This document shows positions 36,801 to 48,500 of a stretch of 64,000 nucleotides of DNA, piece after piece (position 1 is the first letter of the stretch; each line of letters begins with the position of its first letter). The stretch comes from Owenia fusiformis (lineage: Eukaryota > Annelida > Polychaeta > Sabellida > Oweniidae). The stretch covers positions 29,880,926 through 29,944,925 of the forward strand of contig CAIIXF020000002.1 of assembly GCA_903813345.2 (NCBI GenBank), written 5' to 3'. The notes below the pieces were generated by a model. That model was given only the letters and a program-made list of their open reading frames with translations, was not told where the DNA came from and made no database searches. The translations under genes and the position numbers were made by a program.

Positions 36801-39800
36801 TTGATGATACTAATTTAATCCTGATGCAGGCGAGGAGTCGGATGTCAAGCAGGCCATATCACAGGGCAAAACTAGTAAAAAACCCAAAAATCTAACCCCC
36901 CTCCCCCCCATTATCACTGTGAGCAAAGCAAACCCCCAAAAAGGGTTTCAACAAATTTTACAAAATTGCTTCTTTGTGGGATTAGGGGGCACCCATCGTA
37001 GCCCGTCTGGTTACGCCCCTCGAGAGTTTTGAATGACATATAGTACATGTAGTATGGTACTTTAATTTTTACTGTACCGTCGGATATCGGGCTATAATTA
37101 CTTTGTATGTTCAGGGTACGTCAAAACTGTAATGGTCACTTGACTTGAAAAATTCCGCGAAGATAAAAACATTTCAGAGGTGGACAGTGTCGCCTTGATA
37201 AATCGTGTTTTGTGGGGAAATATTACTAAAGGTCCTTGTGCAGAATGGCAAGTGATTTTAGACGGTCATATCTTTCGCCATGATGGGTACTTTCTGGCCA
37301 TCAATACAGTGGTTTTTATTAAAACAATATGTTTTCTTTCAAGTGATGTCCCCATGGTAGTAAAATATCAATCCGACTCTCTGAGAAATTATGGATTAGG
37401 ACCCCATATTGGCACTTTTTTAAAAAGGCTAGGCTCATTTTCTTAAAAGAGGATCTTGTTTTTCTCAATTTGAACATATCGAAAGTTTCTTCTACACGTT
37501 ATTATTATTCTACACGTTATTATTATTTCTGAAAAGGGGATGTGTATTGAAATGCGTTAAAGTTAAAAACCACATATCCCATGTTATTTTCCCATAGGGA
37601 AAACTCGTGCTATCCATTGTTTTCAGCATAGTTTTGGTCATCGAAAATGGATATCTTCAAAACTAGACTTTCAATGCCATTCTACTTTTGAAAAAGTTTT
37701 CGACCCCTTGTTGAATAATCTTTTCATGCATTAAAAAACAGAAATTCGATTGATACTATCAGTATGGGTACTTTGCCTGAAAGAAAACATATTGTTTTAA
37801 TAAAAACCACTGTATTTATGCCCAGAAAGTACTCATGGTTAAAGATATGACTATCTAAAATTTAAATCACGTGCCATACTGCACATGGACCTTTGCAGTT
37901 AAAATAACAAAAGAGATGCTCTATGTGCTAAACTAAGTGCTGAAACTCTGATGTTTCCAGCCAAAAGAAAACACTGAGTATTCTATATGTCAACCTATGA
38001 AGCCAATACGCATGTAGAAATTCGCTCCTTCTGCTGCATGGGCTACATCCGGGTAATCCTCGAGTTCCCACTCATGTGGTCCACTTCCACTTTGTAATGC
38101 TATATCGTTTGAGTGACGATTAACGTTTGACTGTTTCCTCTTTGGTAGAATAATGACGAAGAGTAGCGTCATCACTACTATCGCCATGGAGAACATGTAG
38201 ATGAAGAATATCTGAAAATCATTAACAATGAATTGATAAGGCAAAGCATGTTCATGTGTCAGATATACTAAGTGTGGATCGAGGTAAATCTAATTCTTTC
38301 GTCAAAAAGTGATCGTAAAACTTGCTTTGGGGGATTTTATCATTAAAACATTATATATTTGTGCAATATTTAGGCTTAATTTCTGCAATGATCGTCCAAA
38401 TCCTGGACTGAAAAAAAAGTTAAATCACTTTCTCAGAGTCTTGAAACGTGCAGATAACATGCTATGGAATAACTTTTCCTCACGGTTTAAGATCAGTTTA
38501 TATACCAATGTTAACATCTGGAATGAAGAAACGTAAAAAAACAGTACCCAGCTGCGCGTTGAATTTAGCTTCAATTGAAGCTCTCCTTTAAAGAGATCGA
38601 GACGTCCAGATTTCTATTCTGGACAATCAGTAATGTCCCAATATAATTGCTCATAAAACACCATATATTCCTTAGATATATCTTGAGACCAAATCATAAG
38701 CACGATATCGACAATATATTGAGGATATCAATAGGACAACCAAAAGAACAACCAACTGTCAGAATTGAACGCAATAAGTCGAAAACAGAATACAATGTTT
38801 TGGGGGATTTATCTATATTGTAACCCCTTAGAAGTAATAAATATGGCTTCTCTAGGCCAAAATAATCTGAAGGAAAAAGCCAATTAGACTGGAACTTTGA
38901 GCGGGCTTTTTAATTAATTTTAATTTCTATTGATATAAGTGGAAATTCATGGCTGGGAGCAATCATCGAATTGATACTGTTAAAGAATTGATTCAAGCCT
39001 CAGAATTGATAAGTTGATAAACAAACTTGTTTTACATCAAATAACACGAAAAAATCAGGGGGTTGCTCTAATTGTGTTTTTAGGTGACCCGATCTCTTTA
39101 AGAAGCAAGAAAAACGCATACCAAGGATAAACAACAGGTACGCCTTGAATTTGGAACCTTGCTAATCATAGTTACCAGAACCAAGAATATTTTTCGGCTC
39201 GTGCCTTTTTGTATGTAAGCATTCTGTTATATTCGTGACCTGAACATTACTATCATGGAAGTGTGCCAAATCGTATTATGAGAAGATAGTTTGTGTTTCA
39301 GCTATTACTTTTTGAAAAAATAGACTGGAGTATTTTGCAGCAAGTGAAGGTCATTGGAGGTGAGATTAATTATATTACATAGCAAACCAAAGCTTTAAAA
39401 CAGCCAAGATGTATCTATAGACCCTGGACTGTAAGATAGAAGTGTGTTTATGACGACCTATAGTTCATGGGGGCGTTTTTTTTTATTTATTTATTTATAA
39501 AAAATAGATGTACATGGGGTAATATAGTAAATACAAGAGAGCATATTCAAGTGCTAATCACCATTTTGTCATTCTAAGCACTCTAGCCAAGCGGGGAAAA
39601 GGATGAAGAGGGGTGGAAGGGGGGGGGGTCTGAGCTGGGCTGGGACTGGGGGATATACAGGGCAGAGGGACAATGTAATTTATATTTGCAAGACAAGGCA
39701 GGGTACAATAGGTTCTAAGATAGTCTTCTTCAGTCTTGTTCAATATGGGGGTAAGCCATCTCTTAATAAAGGCAGAAGTCAGAGTAAAGATTTTTGTGTT

Positions 39801-42800
39801 TTCATCCTTGCTAAAATTATGATTGCCAAAGGCTAGGTATTCTAAAAGTGTGGATTGGTTAGTGGGGATCAAAGGAGTTTCAGTATAGAGAGTATTGAAA
39901 AAGATGGTTCTTGCATTTTCATTCAGAGGGCAGTGAAAAAAGAAGTGTTTTGGAGTTTCGGGTAGACCACAAGAGCAATTAGGAGAGCTGATGAAGGTGT
40001 AATTGTGGGCAAAGAGTTGAGCCCTGAAGAGCAGGTCTACCCTAAACCTATTGATAAGTGTTTCTTCATTTCTAGAAATATTTAGCATTGAGGTAGGGAT
40101 TATGTTTATGTCAAGGTTGAGAAGGTGCTTGCGATTGTTGTTCTTAAAGGCAATGAGGGTTTTACTTGTTTGAATATTCTTTGGCACAGATAGCCAATGG
40201 GAGATTGCATTTGGTATGCAGGAGTTCAGGTATTTAGTAGTGGCATGGTTGGGTAGCCTAAAGGGGCGAGTATGTCGTAGTTCTCTTTGAGTATCACATC
40301 GAAACATATCAAAAATATCGTTTATGTATGGTGGAGATGTACCTTTACTAACATTGAACATGAAGTTGTTAATTTGGAGTTTTCGTCTAGTTTCTAGGCT
40401 TGGTCAATTTAATATGTTAAGAACTTTAGTTGTGCTAGTTCCTGGTAGACAACCTGAACAGATAAGAGCACATTGATAGTAGGCACTATTTAGATATCCA
40501 AGTAAATACTTGGAAGATGTGTCAAAAAGAAGTGATCCATTGTCAAAGTGTGGGAGAATGTAGGACTTAAAAAGTGTTTCCAAGTTAGAAGATGTCAGTT
40601 TAGATTTGAGGGCTTTAAGGGGATTTGTGAGTTTGGTAATTTTATTTCGAAGACCTAAGATGTGGTCTTTATTTGATAGGAGTTGGTCAAAGACATATCC
40701 CAGATGTTTGTGACTTGGTACTCTCTGAATAACTTGGTTGAAAAGGTTTGAGTGATTTATATTTACATTATTGGTTCTGGAACTGTGGAAAATAAGTTCA
40801 AAGCTTTTTTCAGGTTTAAATGTTAATTTCCAAGTAAGTGACCAATTTTCAATAGCAAGGAGATTACGAGCAACAGTCTGATCAATGTCACTAGGGCTAT
40901 TTGGGTCAAAGGGGAAATATATTGAGGTGTCGTCAGCATATATGAAACATTTGGAGTCTAGGTTATCAGGTAAGTCATTTATATATACTAGGAACAATAT
41001 GGGACCAATGATTGAGCCTTGGGGAACGCCACAGTTGATAAAGTGTGGGTCGGATATGTTAGAGGATATGCCAGATATGTTAACCTTTATTCTGCGATCT
41101 AGTAAGTAATTTTTGAGTAGTTTGAGTAGCATGCCCCTTATGCCATAAGCTTTTAGTTTGTGTAATAGTAAAGTGTGGGGGACACGGTCAAATGCAGAAG
41201 CAATGTCTAAAAAGATAGTTTTTACAGATTTCTTGTTATTTATATTGTCTTGTAGGTAATGTTCAATTGCTGCTAGTTGAGATTGAGTGCTGTGGCCAGG
41301 GAGGAAGCCAGATTGATATTTGAAAAGGAGGTCATTAGAAAGGAGATGGGGGCGTTGAGGCACGTGTTGGTGTATTGTAGCAGAGTTACTCACTTAGTGT
41401 ATCAAAAATACAGTAACAGCTTTGTATATACAGTGTATGTCAAGAAATATCAAGAGTTAAACTCACGTCAACATAGTAATGGGAGTTGGGGTTGCTCCTA
41501 GTAATTGAAGAGTTAGAACATATGACTAATCCACTGACAATCATGAACAATGCGTATAGACTGCAGAGTAGAGATACCAAGAATGATCTGAAAAATAAAA
41601 CATATTGGAATACAAAATATCATTATGAGCTTTATCAAAGTTGTATCCCACTTTTGGGCACTATTTGTACAGCTTATACAGAAAAAAATAAAATGAAAAA
41701 TGCTACACTAACTATGAAAATCAGATAATCTATGCTATTTACATTAGAGACATTGCGCTTGATTTTAAAATCGCAGATTAGGCATTGAATGTGTAATGTG
41801 ATTGTCTGCAAGCTTAAAGGGAGTACCAGACCTAGTGAGCAATCTCATAAGAATTGTCTCAATTTTAGAATATTTGGCCTCATACTGTTCCCTGTCATAC
41901 CTTTATCTGAACATATAAGTTTACATAATGTAAACTTATAAATGTATTGAGAGTATATGTCCTGCAACAAGAAATATATGTGTTGTTGTATCCTCATTGT
42001 TTTACGAAATATAAACAATGATTATTTGTTTGGGCCCTTGCGATGACAGAGATAAATTCTGGTAATAAAATGTTTTAATTCGTAAAAATAAATATATTTG
42101 CAAACATGAGTTGCCACAATATTTTGGACAATTTTGTTGAATCTGCTCGGCTCTTATTTGAAAAATTAAACAAATGTGTAAAAGATTACACTAATAAAGC
42201 ATTAACATTAAAGTTATAATTAATTTTTACATTATGATAATCCGATTCAGTATGTATATGCTTGTAGATTCACGGTTTGTATCTCGTAAAATACATAAGA
42301 ATTCGAATGAAATGTTAACCTTTTTGATCCCTTGTGATGATAGATATAATTTCCACTCGAAAGTCAGACGTTTTTTTCAATAAGTAGTATCTTGAAAAGA
42401 CAAGACATATGCAACTTCTTAATTATTGGTTCAACTGTTGTTGTGCTATGAATAATATGCTACTTTCCGGAGTCATACCATTCTTCAGATGTCTGTTCGA
42501 TTTTTCTTGCAAATTGATTGCGGGCTACGTATGGTTTCGATACCTAATGAGTAATTGATTTTGATATCGTGTTTGATGTTGTGTATACAGGGTCAATTAT
42601 TTCAATACATATCGGCGGTAATATAAAAGATAACTACACAAATAGCATAATATGTGTTTATTTTTACTAAACATGTAATCGATATATGGATTGACACATA
42701 GCTTTTAGTTATTCAGGAGTCCGACATTTTGGGAAACGGAGGGAAATGTCAAACTTCAAAATATTTTTGTTAAAATTTATAGTGTGATTCATAAAAATGT

Positions 42801-43165
42801 AGTACATTAATTTACATATTTTTGCATCTTAAGTGTACTGCTTATGAAATTCAAATAATCATATTCGCATGTGGAAAAGATTACTTCACTTGATTCTAAC
42901 GTGTAACTGAGATTTTACCGAAGTCAATAGAAGTCCGATATAGTTAAAATACTTTTAAATCAAAACAGTCTGCTTGATATAGTTTCATATCATATTCCCC
43001 CAACCACCCTATGCAGTTTCTATAGTAAGACATTAGGTGTGGGTATTACATGATATGATTCATATTAGTCACTTACCTGTTCTCTGATAGATCTATGTTA
43101 GAAGTATTCATCTCGTCTCCGGGTGCTGACACTTGTTTAGATGTGGAAACAGTCTCGCTTACCAT
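33816..43165 (-). CDS. OTOP-like: Otopetrin proton channel, copy B (7 exons, 563 aa)
   Basis: Exons in coding order: 43077-43165, 41467-41587, 37995-38211, 36377-36543, 35108-35249, 34774-34875, 33816-34669. Lengths and phases match copy A, except for six extra bases in exon 7 (KPEPEVNRD rather than KPEVNRD). All twelve membrane segments and the HLIATNLCVW and FPCVIEFSLLGA motifs are intact. Differences from A are scattered and conservative (for example LKLKYLRFSPGEVG against GEGG). The C-terminus reads KKED, like RKED in C and unlike IKEN in A. Intron 2 carries a 5'-truncated LINE absent from A. The exon 3 donor GTTGAC is shared with A. The gene appears functional; whether A and B differ in expression cannot be judged. 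Confidence 0.93.
39478..41345 (-). mobile_element. 5'-truncated non-LTR retrotransposon (1.87 kb) in otopetrin B intron 2
   Basis: An 11-base target duplication, ATGGGGGCGTT, lies at 39467-39477 and 41346-41356. On the minus strand the element ends in an A-rich tail of (AAAT) units followed by A9. It starts inside the reverse transcriptase. This is the usual product of target-primed reverse transcription. The matching site in copy A (about 29636) lacks it. Confidence 0.92.
39558..41345 (-). pseudogene. LINE reverse transcriptase C-terminal part, one internal stop
   Basis: A single frame runs from the 5' break to 39558, interrupted by one TGA at 40404-40406. The first segment has RT motifs: SGFLPGHST, FLDIASAFDRVPH, NCGVPQGSIIGPILF and FIYADDTS with the catalytic YADD. 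The second ends with a C-x-C-x7-H-x4-C zinc-knuckle-like motif (NCSCGLPETPKHFFFHC), common at the C-terminus of Jockey/CR1-like LINE proteins. The endonuclease domain and 5' part are missing. It is antisense to nothing and on the same strand as the host gene. Confidence 0.9.
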
Positions 43166-43294
43166 TTTAATATATATATATCCTTAGTTAAATGCTTATA
43201 TCGAGTCAGGCATCGAGTTCAATAAATGTTCATCGGTTCTAGTTAATAAAATAGAACAACTAGCACGTAAGGAGAGTCGGGTGATTATGATTCA

Positions 43295-43893
43295 ATTGCT
43301 GGAATTACACCAGACAAAACGCTAAAAGTGCTTTAATTGGAAAGCGCTTTACAAAATCGGCATACTGATTACACCAACAATCCTAAAGCGCCTTAGGAAT
43401 TTTATTTTGGAATTACACCTGTCATTTCTAAAACGTTCGTGCACTTTTAACGATGTAGATGTGGAGAATATCCAGCAGATGTGTACATCTACAATAAATG
43501 TATTATTCTAGCATCTAAGAGAAAACATAACCGAGACTTTTGCCAGTGATGTGAACTTACTTTCAATTTTTGTGATATAATTTAATGACCTATTGCATGT
43601 TTTGGGTCCCATCCATCATTTCCTGTATGTTTGCCATGGCCCAAATGTATAGCACTCGAAATACGTCTTATTTCGTTTAGGAAAAATGGTAAAAACGGCG
43701 TTTTACAAAAACCGATCGGTATAACACTACATCTCCAAAAGAGCCTAACGATCTAAGGCGTTTTTAAGTGACTAGGGTTCTAGGAGTTTTGGAAAAGCGC
43801 TTTTGTAAAACCGCAATCGTGATTTCACGTATTTTTCAAACTAGGTTAAAACCTTAAGCGCCTTTCTAAAACGCATGGTCTAATTCCAGCAAA
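43295..43893. mobile_element. MITE upstream of otopetrin B (copy of 31614-32220)
   Basis: Same ends and interior as the unit A element, slightly decayed (TGGTCTAATTCCAGC at the right end). It lies about 130 bases above the copy B start codon. Confidence 0.8.
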
Positions 43894-44194
43894 TGTCTCC
43901 GCCCTCTAACATGTTATAATTTTTGTTATGATAAATACAAGATTCTTTATCTGCAGAATTTAAGGTGCACGCTTTAAAAGATTAATCTATTAGTAGCCCA
44001 GTGTATTTCAATTTGATATCGTGTTTGATGTTGTGTTGAACATACAAACGATGGCTTTACGGCCGTTGCCAGACACGAGGGAAACAATTGTTAGTCTAGA
44101 ATGAAAATCTTTTTGAATGGAAACATATAATGAAATCTAATAATATAATGGAAATAGACACAATGAAAATAATTAACTAATTAATCCGGTCACA

Positions 44195-44281
44195 GGACAA
44201 CTCATTTCTAAGACAACTCATCCCAAGACAACTCATCCTCAAGACATCTCATCCCAATACAACTCATCCCAAGAATCTCAT
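44195..44281. repeat. Short tandem repeat (ACAACTCATCCCAAG)n, unit B
   Basis: Counterpart of 32523-32606. Confidence 0.7.
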
Positions 44282-44874
44282 CAGTACATGCGAATGCAAG
44301 ATCGCTTGCTTGTTTGCATGTTACATCCTTCTTCAAAGGACTTCATTTATGAAAGTTGTTCTCTCCAAACCGGTAGGTATTCAATGGCATTGGCATTTTC
44401 CTTTGATATGTGAGGTTATCAATGTATGAATCCCTGATGAAATAAACCCCGTCTTTAACTCTTTGAATTGCATTCTTACAAAATTTAGAAAATCTTACAT
44501 CCAAAATACTGTACTCCCGTTATTTTCTGCATGCTATCTTTTTTTTTTAATCGTCGAAAAATTTGCTTTATGTGAATTTATATTTGTAGATTCTTGTGGC
44601 TCTGACACATCTCATATGTTTCGTGGTGTGTTTAATGTTCGTCTAGAGTAATTTCAAAAGCAACAATGTCACTTTTATGCTGGCTTATTAGACCTTTATG
44701 ATATCGTAGAGCTTAATAGCAGCATACTGTCGACCAAGCTACACCGCCTGCCACAGAAAATGAAATAACGTCGGATCGTTGTGGATAATTCCTATGTAAT
44801 GCAATGCATATTAATATTTACACGTTCTTATGAAATACATAGTTCAAATTCAAAAAAGGTTTATTTAATATGCT

Positions 44875-45190
44875 TAGTCATCACAATTTAGTTTATTCAT
44901 TAGTCAACTCAATTTTGTTTAGTCATCAGTCCTCTCAATTTTGTTTAGTCATCAGTCCTCTCAATTTTGTTTAGTCATCAGTCCTCTCAATTTTGTTTCG
45001 TCATCAGTCCTCTCAATTTTGTTTCGTCATCAGTCCTCTCAATTTTGTTTAGTCAATAGTCCTCTCAATTTTGTTTAGTCATCAGTCCTCTCAATTTTGT
45101 TTAGTCATCAGTCCTCTCAATTTTGTTTAGTCATCAGTCCTCTCAATTTTGTTTAGTCATCAGTCCTCTCAATTTTGTTTCGTCATCAGT
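44875..45190 (+). repeat. 26-bp minisatellite between otopetrins B and C (expanded)
   Basis: About twelve copies of the TCCTCTCAATTTTGTTTAGT-containing unit, including a TTTCG subvariant found in several copies. Strict 26-base spacing is seen (for example 44930, 44956). Confidence 0.88.
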
Positions 45191-45556
45191 CTTAAAAGGT
45201 GAGCAAACCTTTGGCCATGACCATTAGTGCTTTCATCGATAGGAGGCAATTTATAGATTTTCTAAATCCAAAACTTTTAAATGAGGGAAATTGAAAAAAT
45301 AAGGTGTTACATATGACTGTAATGAATTCAAAGACTGATTCTGATACGACAGATATTTAGGTGTGTAACCTGAAAGTCTTAAATAATTGAACACAGAACA
45401 GTAGGTCTTAAATTATATTATTTCTGTATTACGAAAAAAAACACATTCAAAATCCAACAAAGTCATAAATCTTTTTATCAAAAAGTGACTTTTGCTTAAC
45501 AAACTTCTAGAGTGAATGTACATGTGGGGGTAATCTAGATCACTTAACGTTCATGT

Positions 45557-48500
45557 CTAATCTTCTTTTCTCGTGTAAGCGTTTATCCAAATATCAGAGA
45601 GGCAGATGGTTGAATGGAATCTGTAAAATATCACCAATGGTATAGAGACGTGCTGAATAATTGACCAAACAACCCTTCCGTAATATTGTGCATGTATCCC
45701 TGAATGTCCCGCTTTCTTGGCTTCAAAAGTATTTATTGCCCATAGCGCTAGGTTTGCAATGATGACGAAAGTAACCAATGACCTGCCTGGTTTACTTTGC
45801 AGATGTGTGTCGTGTACACTGGAACGCAGCATGCCATCTACAATCATAACAACTTGAAGGGCTGCCTGGATGATGGCAAACACCGACACAATTATCGATA
45901 GAACTCCTATGAATCCAAATACATGGGTCTGTTCGGCTGATGAGATTATCATGAATAAATGGAACATGAAGACAGCTCCAAGTGACACCATCAACAATAC
46001 TGAATCTATACCACCCTCACCGGGAGAAAATCTCAAATATTTCAGTTTTAGAATACTAATGAGACACCCGGCAAATGTTGCGGATAGAAGTACAATCTCT
46101 GTGATGTAAAATACTGTCATTGCCTCCACTGGCATCGTTAGATTATCCACGAGTACGAAAAACACTGCCACGGCTACGATTGTCACCATGAAAATGAGAA
46201 TGCCACCAAACAATCCTGAGTTCGCTTTATGACAATCCCGATTCACTTCCGGTTCCGGTTTGTCATTTTTAGATGAGGGCAGCTCGAGTGGTGTGCCTAT
46301 TGAGCATAGAACTATGTAAACAAGGGTAGCCCCTAAGAGGCTATATTCTATAACACACGGGAACAAGTACTCAGAACTTCTTTCAGCAATGCTCTCGTAG
46401 TCGTAGCAAACTGAAAAATATATCAAAATGTATTAAGGAAGTCATATCTGCCTCAGTATTATGTTATGCATACCATGATTGAAAAAAAAATTAAAAAACA
46501 AGATATCACAAATCTCAAAAGAAGTTTATTTCCAGAATTTTTTTTAAACTTTCTGTTCAAAAAAAGTAAGCGTATAAAACTTGAGTTGTATCGTTTTTTT
46601 GCAAAATATAATTTAAATCTCATGATCATTAAAACTTGCTCAGATCATGTGCTTACCTATTGGTTCAACATTCCCCTCACTTGCCATAGTCTCATTATTT
46701 TCGAGTGGTTCATCATTCTGCCCTCCACTACTCCCAACACTGGCGTTTCTGATGATTGCTTCGAATTGGAATTACAAAAATATTCAAACTTATTCAAATT
46801 CCTAGTATATAGTTGTTACAAAATTGGTGAACATCTCGTATGGCCTTGTATTTCACATGAATTTTAATGATCAGATCGTATTCACATTCTATTTTGAAAT
46901 ATTCAAAGTTGTTATAGTTGCCACTCAATTAATACTGGTTCAGTTGGTCTAGAACTGAATAATGTATAAATATGACGTAAATTGACCTTGACCAATGGTT
47001 CAGAGGCCAATACAGTCAATCTTGCGACCCATTGGCTATGATGGCATTCTTACACTGTGTCTTACAGTTTTTTCAGAAAATGATCATTTTTCAAAAAAAC
47101 GTCTTCCTTTGCTTTAAAACATTGATAGCTGCCAGCTAAGTAAGGAATCATGAAGACTATGTAGATACTAATTCTATGGTTCGGTAACCCGCGTGCAGTT
47201 ATAAACTACCAAAACTACTTAGTATACAAATTCGCTAATATCATTAAACATACTTATCAGTAAAGGTTCATCTTTGTCTTCTCTGATGTCATTTTCAATC
47301 TCTGTTATTTCGTACCATAGCCAGACACACAAGTTGGTGGCTATTAGATGCCACATGCACCATTTCACAAAACTTTTGTGGACGTTGACAACTATCTGAA
47401 AATTAAGTATACTTCGCTTAAGGATGTCCCTTGGACAAAGTTGAAGACGGTGGACATTGACCCATAAATCTTATTTTCTGGTGTCAATTACCTGGTCATT
47501 TAATAATTAAGTTCACAGAAAATTTCTCTCGTTTTAAAGGTTTTTAATTTTTTTATAAAATTTTCACATAACATCCCAAAAATATATAGTTATTGATTCG
47601 TAAAATATCAGCATATCTTACAATGACTGTTGTTATGTGAAATACTCACGAAAAAATATTTAAGACCCTAGAAATTATTGAACGACCGCCTGGTATATGT
47701 CAGTATGTAATATCTGTGTTTCTGTTTCTTGGCTATCAGTATAATAATGTCCGAAGGCAGAAAACAAAATATTCCAATGAGTATGAACTTTAGGCCCGAC
47801 GTGGTCTCACATTGCTATTTCTGGACAAATTAATATACCTAACAAATAACATAATTATATCTAAAATTATATCGAAAAATATAAAACGAGATATTTAAAA
47901 AAGAGACGTATATTGTGATGAATATAAACTTTGTTTTGCTCTAAAGAGTTAGGTCTAAATTGTGAAGAAAAAAGAAGGGGCCATACCGTGTGGTTTTTAA
48001 AGATGAACATTGTTTGCATGAAGGTGAAGACTATCTGGAGAAATGAACAAATGAGAAAGGTGACCCCCTTGCAATCTATAGAAGAACTCCGTCCATCTTT
48101 GAATGCTTCTGATATCTTAAAACAACCATAGAGCATCGTCCCAACAGAAAACCCTGTCAAAATCGGAAATTTCAGCATTAGCACAAGAGATACACCGTAG
48201 CCTGTAATTAATTTGATGCTCCTTGGTAAGGGACAAGATTAAACTTGTAAAATAATTTTCACAAAATATTGACGACTGCATAAACTAATCAGATGTTCAA
48301 TAGTTATATGAAACGGCGAAGATAATGACATCTTAACGATGCTTTGAATAAATTGATAAATAAATCGCTTCAGAAGAAAACTGGAATTGTTTTATGTATA
48401 TAATTACCCTAAAATCAAAAGATAAAATAGGTTTACTATTCGCGCTCACCTGTGAACCCGATACGCATGTAGAAGTTCGCTCCCTCGGCTGCATGGGCTA

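Larger units (their letters stand above)
33816..45556. repeat. Tandem duplication unit B (gene B plus 5' flank and C 3' flank)
   Basis: Partner of 21833-33815. The two units differ mainly by the LINE in B intron 2, the two insertions in A, and the length of the 26-bp minisatellite. Confidence 0.88.
43166..45556. other. Intergenic: otopetrin B 5' flank and C 3' flank
   Basis: Holds the MITE, the short tandem repeat and the minisatellite listed separately; no gene is seen. Confidence 0.6.
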
